The notes under the pieces were generated by a model. The model made no database searches. It worked only from the letters and a program-made list of their open reading frames with translations, and was not told the DNA's origin. A program made the translations under genes and the position numbers. Positions 60,357 through 64,000 of a stretch of DNA of 64,000 nt are shown here, piece by piece. Position 1 is the first letter of the stretch, and each line of letters starts with the position of its first letter. The stretch comes from Phormidesmis priestleyi ULC007 (GTDB lineage Bacteria; Cyanobacteriota; Cyanobacteriia; Leptolyngbyales; Leptolyngbyaceae), in contig NZ_MPPI01000002.1 in NCBI RefSeq assembly GCF_001895925.1, forward strand, positions 154,095 to 218,094, given 5' to 3'.

Positions 60357-61079
60357 CTAAGGTGCAAGACGCGCTTTCTTGAGGCGATTGGCTTCGTACC
60401 AGTTCGCAATCTCTGGCACCCATTTCTGAAAGGGTTCCCAAATGCATTCGCAGAGCTTTTGAGCTTCTAGCTGGGCATCTGCTTTCCAGCGCAGGTCAAT
60501 TAAGTGCATCATCGATCGCACGTTGGCAGACATCACCCAATGCTGACGCACATCAAACGGGATCAATCCTCTCGCGTGTTCTTCTGAGAACCCCTGATCA
60601 ATTCGGTCTTTATAGCGCTGACAGGCGGTGACACACCATTCAATATCTTGTTGACGCTGTTCTAGCGTGTATTCATATTTTTTGCCCTGGCGATCGCTAT
60701 AAAAGCCCAACGGACGCAAATAAAACACCTCTTCAATGTCGCGCTTGCCTTCTACCACATCCAGAACCCGTTGCCCTGTATAGCGTCCAGATTGGACATC
60801 AAATGAGATTCCCACACGATGAGTGCGGATTTGCTGCATGGTGCTATGGGGAAACCAGCCGCAGTTCAACACGATTTGCGGATGTTCTAACGGGCCGTAG
60901 TGACCCCGATTGCCTGCCAGCAGTTGTTTGATGATCACTTCGCCGCACTTGGCTTCGTCGGGAAAGCGATCGCGATCATCACAGACGAAATTCTCTGCAT
61001 AATCTTGGTGCATCGCTGCATAGATAGTCTGCTGCGGGTTTGGCGTTTGGGAAATGACTTCGACTTTAAAACGATCCAT
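60357..61079 (-). CDS. thyX: FAD-dependent thymidylate synthase
   Basis: 240 residues. The ThyX motif is RTHRVGISFDVQSGRY at 85-100 (RHR-x7-S type). FPHSTMQQI precedes it and RGLIPFDVRQHW with MHLIDLRW completes the active site. It makes dTMP from dUMP with methylene-tetrahydrofolate and NADPH; folate from the FolB pathway also feeds it. Common in cyanobacteria in place of ThyA. Divergent from the TPR gene at 61274. Confidence 0.95.
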   Translation of the reverse strand: MDRFKVEVISQTPNPQQTIYAAMHQDYAENFVCDDRDRFPDEAKCGEVIIKQLLAGNRGHYGPLEHPQIVLNCGWFPHSTMQQIRTHRVGISFDVQSGRYTGQRVLDVVEGKRDIEEVFYLRPLGFYSDRQGKKYEYTLEQRQQDIEWCVTACQRYKDRIDQGFSEEHARGLIPFDVRQHWVMSANVRSMMHLIDLRWKADAQLEAQKLCECIWEPFQKWVPEIANWYEANRLKKARLAP

Positions 61080-61273
61080 AAAAGGAGCCAGGTTAGCCTT
61101 GGGCGGTTGAGAACAAATTGTTTAAGGTTAATAAGATTAGCTCCGATCGTGCCCGATATTGACTTTTTGATCCTTAAATTTTCGATTCTCTTCGGATGCT
61201 TTTTTGCCCCGATCCTCCGCAAGATGGATTAAGCTAACTGAAGCCCCACTGTTTTTTCGGACAAGCTTATACC

Positions 61274-62158
61274 GTGCCCAAACGTATTTCTTTTCTTTCT
61301 GCCCTGACCATTTTGAGTGTGTGGACTGCCGCTCATCCCGCTTTCGGACAGGCGTTGGTGCCCCACATGCTGCAACTTGACACCAAAAAGCTAGAGCAGC
61401 AGGGCATTGGTCTAGTGCAGGAAGCGACACAACTGGCTCAGTTTCAACAGTTTGATCTGGCATTATCGCGCGCACGGTTAGCAACCCAATTAGCTCCAAA
61501 GATTCCTGAAGCTTGGGCAGTTTTAGGCGGGTTATATCTTCAAGCCAATCAGATTGATCCGGGAATTAATGCGCTCAAACGTGCACAGACGATTGATCCC
61601 CGTAATGCCGCAATTTTATTTGCCTTGGGAACAGCGCACTTTCAGAAAGCCAGCTATCAGCAATCGATCGACTACATTCAATCTGGGCTGAAGTTAAAAC
61701 CAAATGTGCCTGGAGCGCTATTTGATCTGGGCAACGCCTACCTGATGCTGAAGCAAAATCGGGAAGCGATCGCCAGTTACGAAAAAGCTTATGCTCAAGA
61801 CAAAGAATATTGGCCCGCTATCAATAATGTGGCGCTGGTTAAATATGAGCAGGGAGACGTTGACGATGCGATTCGGCTGTGGCGGACTTCGGTAGCGATC
61901 GACCCCAAAGCGGCAGAACCTAAATTAGCAGCCGCCGTCGCGCTTTATAACAAAGGCGATCGTGAGCAAGGTTTAACCCTGGGCGAAGCAGCCATTCGGT
62001 TAGATAGTCGCTATGGTGACTTGAAGTTTCTCAAAGACAATTTGTGGGGCGAAAAGCTGTTGGCGGCAACCCAAAAGTTCTTGTCTGTGCCGAGAATTCA
62101 GGCGACGATCGCTCAAGCCCAATCAGCCCCTCCCGTTCAGCCACAGCGACCTGAGTAA
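61274..62158 (+). CDS. Exported TPR protein
   Basis: 294 residues from a GTG at 61274. The signal peptide is about 1-25 (FLSALTILSVWTAAHPAFGQ). Five to six TPR units follow (AWAVLGGLYLQANQIDPGIN, LFALGTAHFQKASYQQSIDY, LFDLGNAYLMLKQNREAIAS, NNVALVKYEQGDVDDAIRLW). The tail is Gln/Pro rich. Likely a periplasmic scaffold. The GTG is chosen because it precedes the signal peptide directly; no ATG lies upstream in frame nearby. Confidence 0.85.
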   Translation: MPKRISFLSALTILSVWTAAHPAFGQALVPHMLQLDTKKLEQQGIGLVQEATQLAQFQQFDLALSRARLATQLAPKIPEAWAVLGGLYLQANQIDPGINALKRAQTIDPRNAAILFALGTAHFQKASYQQSIDYIQSGLKLKPNVPGALFDLGNAYLMLKQNREAIASYEKAYAQDKEYWPAINNVALVKYEQGDVDDAIRLWRTSVAIDPKAAEPKLAAAVALYNKGDREQGLTLGEAAIRLDSRYGDLKFLKDNLWGEKLLAATQKFLSVPRIQATIAQAQSAPPVQPQRPE

Positions 62159-62233
62159 TCGGCGAGGTCTTGAGTTGATCAGGGGTGTGCAGTAGACTTT
62201 GTATCGAGTGAGTGGTTGAGTTCGGGTGTCATC

Positions 62234-62854
62234 ATGCGATCGAGAGAAGCGTCTCACAATCATCAGCTTCACCACTCAAAGAAGAAAACTCGATCGAAAG
62301 GGAAACGATTTCCCTGGATGTTGTTCATCTTGCCTTTAGTGGTTTGGTTTGGCTTCCGAGCCGTTCGTATCTATTTTGAGAAGCCTCAAGCAATTCTCGT
62401 CTTAGGCGGTTCGACCGTGGCGTTGGAGCGTGAGAGGTTTACGGCGGAGTTTGCTCGTGAGCATCCTGGCTTGCCGATCTGGATTTCTTCAGGCAGCCCA
62501 AGAGATTATACAGAACAGGTATTTTCAGAAGCGGGCGTTGATCTGCATCGACTCAATTTAGACTATCAAGCCGTAGATACGGTGACAAACTTCACGACGC
62601 TAGTCGATGAGTTAAAGCAGCAAGGCGTTCAAAGCGTCTATTTGGTGACTTCTGACTATCACATGCGACGCGCTCAAATCATTGGCGAGATTGTGCTGGG
62701 AAGTCGAGGAATTCATCTCAAACCCGTCTCAGTGCCTTCTGAGCAGCCTGAAGAACCCTTATCGAAGGCACTCCGAGACGGAGGTAGAGCAGTTCTCTGG
62801 GTGACTACAGGGCATACGGGGGCAAGCTGGAGCCGACTGCATGGAGGGCGATAG
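62234..62854 (+). CDS. YdcF/SanA-like DUF218 membrane protein
   Basis: 206 residues from the ATG at 62234. A basic N-terminus leads to one membrane helix (WMLFILPLVVWFGFRAVRIY). The DUF218 domain has QAILVLGGSTVALER, PIWISSGSPRDY, DTVTNFTTLVDELKQ and YLVTSDYHMRRAQ. DUF218 proteins (ElyC, SanA, YdcF) act at the envelope, linked to lipid-carrier and barrier functions. Orientation suggests the domain is periplasmic. Confidence 0.87.
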   Translation: MRSREASHNHQLHHSKKKTRSKGKRFPWMLFILPLVVWFGFRAVRIYFEKPQAILVLGGSTVALERERFTAEFAREHPGLPIWISSGSPRDYTEQVFSEAGVDLHRLNLDYQAVDTVTNFTTLVDELKQQGVQSVYLVTSDYHMRRAQIIGEIVLGSRGIHLKPVSVPSEQPEEPLSKALRDGGRAVLWVTTGHTGASWSRLHGGR

Positions 62855-62874
62855 TTGGCAGAGAATCCTAAAGC

Positions 62875-63171
62875 TCAAGCTGCGATCGAGTCCTGCACCA
62901 ATACATAAGGCTGAACAATCAAGGCATGAAATCGCTTGTCTTGATGCGCGTTCCAGTCAGTTTTTTGTTGCTCAGACGGCTTGTAAATCAGACCTTCAGC
63001 GATCCAATGTTGGACTGAGGCGGAGTGGTCATTGACGATCGCCATTCCCACATCGACTAAATTTAGTTGAGGAGCGACGACGATCACGGCATCTCGATCG
63101 ACGTGGGGAATCAGCCAATTCCATTCGGCTTCGTCTAGAGATTCGGTGAGTTCTGATCTTAAATCTGACAT
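62875..63171 (-). CDS. DUF2288 domain protein
   Basis: 98 residues. The pattern LTESLDEAEWNWLIPHVDRD, AVIVVAPQLNLVDVGMAIV, WIAEGLIYKPSEQQKTDW and FHALIVQPYVLVQDS matches DUF2288 from start to end. A small soluble protein of unknown function, common in cyanobacteria and proteobacteria. Convergent with the YdcF-like gene. Confidence 0.82.
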   Translation of the reverse strand: MSDLRSELTESLDEAEWNWLIPHVDRDAVIVVAPQLNLVDVGMAIVNDHSASVQHWIAEGLIYKPSEQQKTDWNAHQDKRFHALIVQPYVLVQDSIAA

Positions 63172-63225
63172 TTCAAGAATCGTGATGAGAGACAGAATTT
63201 TACTCTAGCAATTCAAACTTCAACT

Positions 63226-63888
63226 CTAGCGTCCCAAGTCATGCAGGCTATTGATTTTTAGTGCACAGCGTTGAGTGATAGCTTCGAGTTCTGAGCGATC
63301 GCTCGATGCTGGGGGTGCAATCAGTTCCCCAATTCGCACCGTAACTGGAGCCGGGTGAGGAATAGCAGAGCCTTTGCGAAAGATGGTATGAGTTCCCCAG
63401 AGGCTGACGGGGAGTAGAGGCGATTGAGTCTTTGCCGCGATCCAAGCTGCGCCGAGTTTGGCATCTGCAATGCGTCCGTCAAGGGTGCGAGTGCCATCGA
63501 GAAACACGCCTGTTGCCCAACCTGACTCAATGGATGCGATCGCCGCTTTCATTGCACTGCGATCGGCAGATCCTCGCTTAACCGGGTAGGCTCCATAGGC
63601 TCGAATTGCCTGCTTCAGTACAGGAACCTGAAACAGTTCCTCTTTTGCCATATAGGCCACCGGACGACCCACACCGCACGAGAGCAAAAGCGGATCAAAA
63701 TCGCTGGCATGGTTGCTGACGACGAGCAAGCGTCCCTTTTGGGGCACATTCTCGGCTCCATAAATCCGTCCTCTAAAATAGGTGTGCAGCACCGGGCTGA
63801 CGATCGACCATTTGAACAGACGGTAAAGCAGCAGGCTGATCAACGGTTCTCGATCGGGAAATGGTTCTGAGTGAGAAGCGCGAGTCAT
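63226..63888 (-). CDS. plsC: 1-acyl-sn-glycerol-3-phosphate acyltransferase family protein
   Basis: 220 residues. The acyltransferase box VSNHASDFDP gives His60 and Asp65; the second motif is VFLDGTRTLDG, where the common form is FPEGTR, so Glu is replaced by Asp. AYMAKEELFQVPVLKQAI is the third block. It would acylate lysophosphatidate or a related acceptor in membrane lipid synthesis. Its ATG overlaps the fabD stop in ATGA, linking it to fatty acid synthesis. Symbol given on family grounds. Confidence 0.88.
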   Translation of the reverse strand: MTRASHSEPFPDREPLISLLLYRLFKWSIVSPVLHTYFRGRIYGAENVPQKGRLLVVSNHASDFDPLLLSCGVGRPVAYMAKEELFQVPVLKQAIRAYGAYPVKRGSADRSAMKAAIASIESGWATGVFLDGTRTLDGRIADAKLGAAWIAAKTQSPLLPVSLWGTHTIFRKGSAIPHPAPVTVRIGELIAPPASSDRSELEAITQRCALKINSLHDLGR

Positions 63889-64000
63889 GAAGAGAGATCG
63901 GCAAACCTACCGATATTTTCTAGCATTAAATCAGGGCAGGTGCGCTTAATAATTCCAGTCAAGACTTTGCCAGGGCCCACTTCGACCACACGCTTAACGC
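63885..64000 (-). CDS. fabD: Malonyl-CoA:ACP transacylase, C-terminal fragment (runs off the window)
   Basis: The last 37 codons: VKRVVEVGPGKVLTGIIKRT then CPDLMLENIG and a short tail. VVEVGPGKVLTGLIKRT-type sequence is the conserved FabD C-terminus. The rest lies beyond base 64000. The stop overlaps the acyltransferase start by ATGA. FabD charges acyl carrier protein with malonate for fatty acid synthesis. Confidence 0.9.
   Translation of the reverse strand, partial: VKRVVEVGPGKVLTGIIKRTCPDLMLENIGRFADLSS

Overview
This window is a cyanobacterial chromosome segment. It carries oxygenic-photosynthesis genes: chlorophyll synthase (chlG), ferredoxin-type 8-vinyl reductase (bciB), cytochrome b6f subunit petP, the light/nutrient-stress kinase nblS and a Rubisco activase with a small-subunit-like tail. 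The octamer GCGATCGC (the HIP1 repeat of many cyanobacteria) recurs throughout, inside genes and between them. Mixed gene orientation, secreted Ser/Thr/Pro-rich and VCBS-repeat proteins, Uma2 and HNH nucleases and many small palindromic elements suggest a filamentous, Leptolyngbya-like species; that placement is inference.

Layout. 1-9 kb is accessory-rich: an HNH nuclease with a small partner, an alpha/beta hydrolase with an NTF2-like protein, a 1.1 kb gene-free repeat-laden stretch, an amidase, a membrane protein, a second HNH/partner cassette, then a HIT protein and recR. 9-18.5 kb holds an L,D-transpeptidase, a repeat-rich secreted protein, a DUF427 protein, a GPH sugar transporter, a phosphoribosyltransferase, a receptor-like Ser/Thr kinase, endonuclease V, folB and a glycosyltransferase. 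18.7-23.2 kb is a BMP-type ABC importer (two permeases and a double ATPase) coupled to an isochorismatase-fold hydrolase. 23.2-33.5 kb carries nblS-purD, a TPR protein, aroA, a fasciclin protein, a CmpR/NdhR-like LysR regulator and bciB. 33.5-37.6 kb is an AT-rich accessory island (TPR fragment, DUF433/DUF5615 toxin-antitoxin-like pair, EEP hydrolase, Uma2). 37.7-50 kb is mainly housekeeping: rsmB, a TerB-like protein, a Psb35-like protein, a class A PBP, a get3d-like ATPase with chlG, petP, hisF, rca and an ExbB/ExbD pair. 50-64 kb has a second amidase, a VCBS protein, cobO, speY, a second ExbB/ExbD pair, a secreted protein with a conserved Cys/Gly tail, thyX, TPR and YdcF proteins, DUF2288, an acyltransferase and the end of fabD.

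The clearest extra structure is a set of non-autonomous palindromic (MITE-like) elements. Family A has termini AACGTCAGTTCGACGAG (about 3152-3332, 16549-16712, 19790-19962, 30092-30265, and a 45-bp minimal form at 58495-58539). Family B (13356-13503) has termini beginning GGCGTTGCTGAA and a perfect 8-bp target duplication. Both families share a C-rich/G-rich double-hairpin core. The insertions sit in gaps next to or between stop codons, including one inside the ABC-transporter operon. Other points of note: recR has no ATG, GTG or TTG upstream of its conserved N-terminus, although a strong GGAGG precedes an ATC/ACG; two HNH cassettes share one architecture, one of them lying between imperfect direct repeats; and a 57-residue ORF sits just upstream of the fasciclin gene. 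I found no rRNA, tRNA or CRISPR array by eye.
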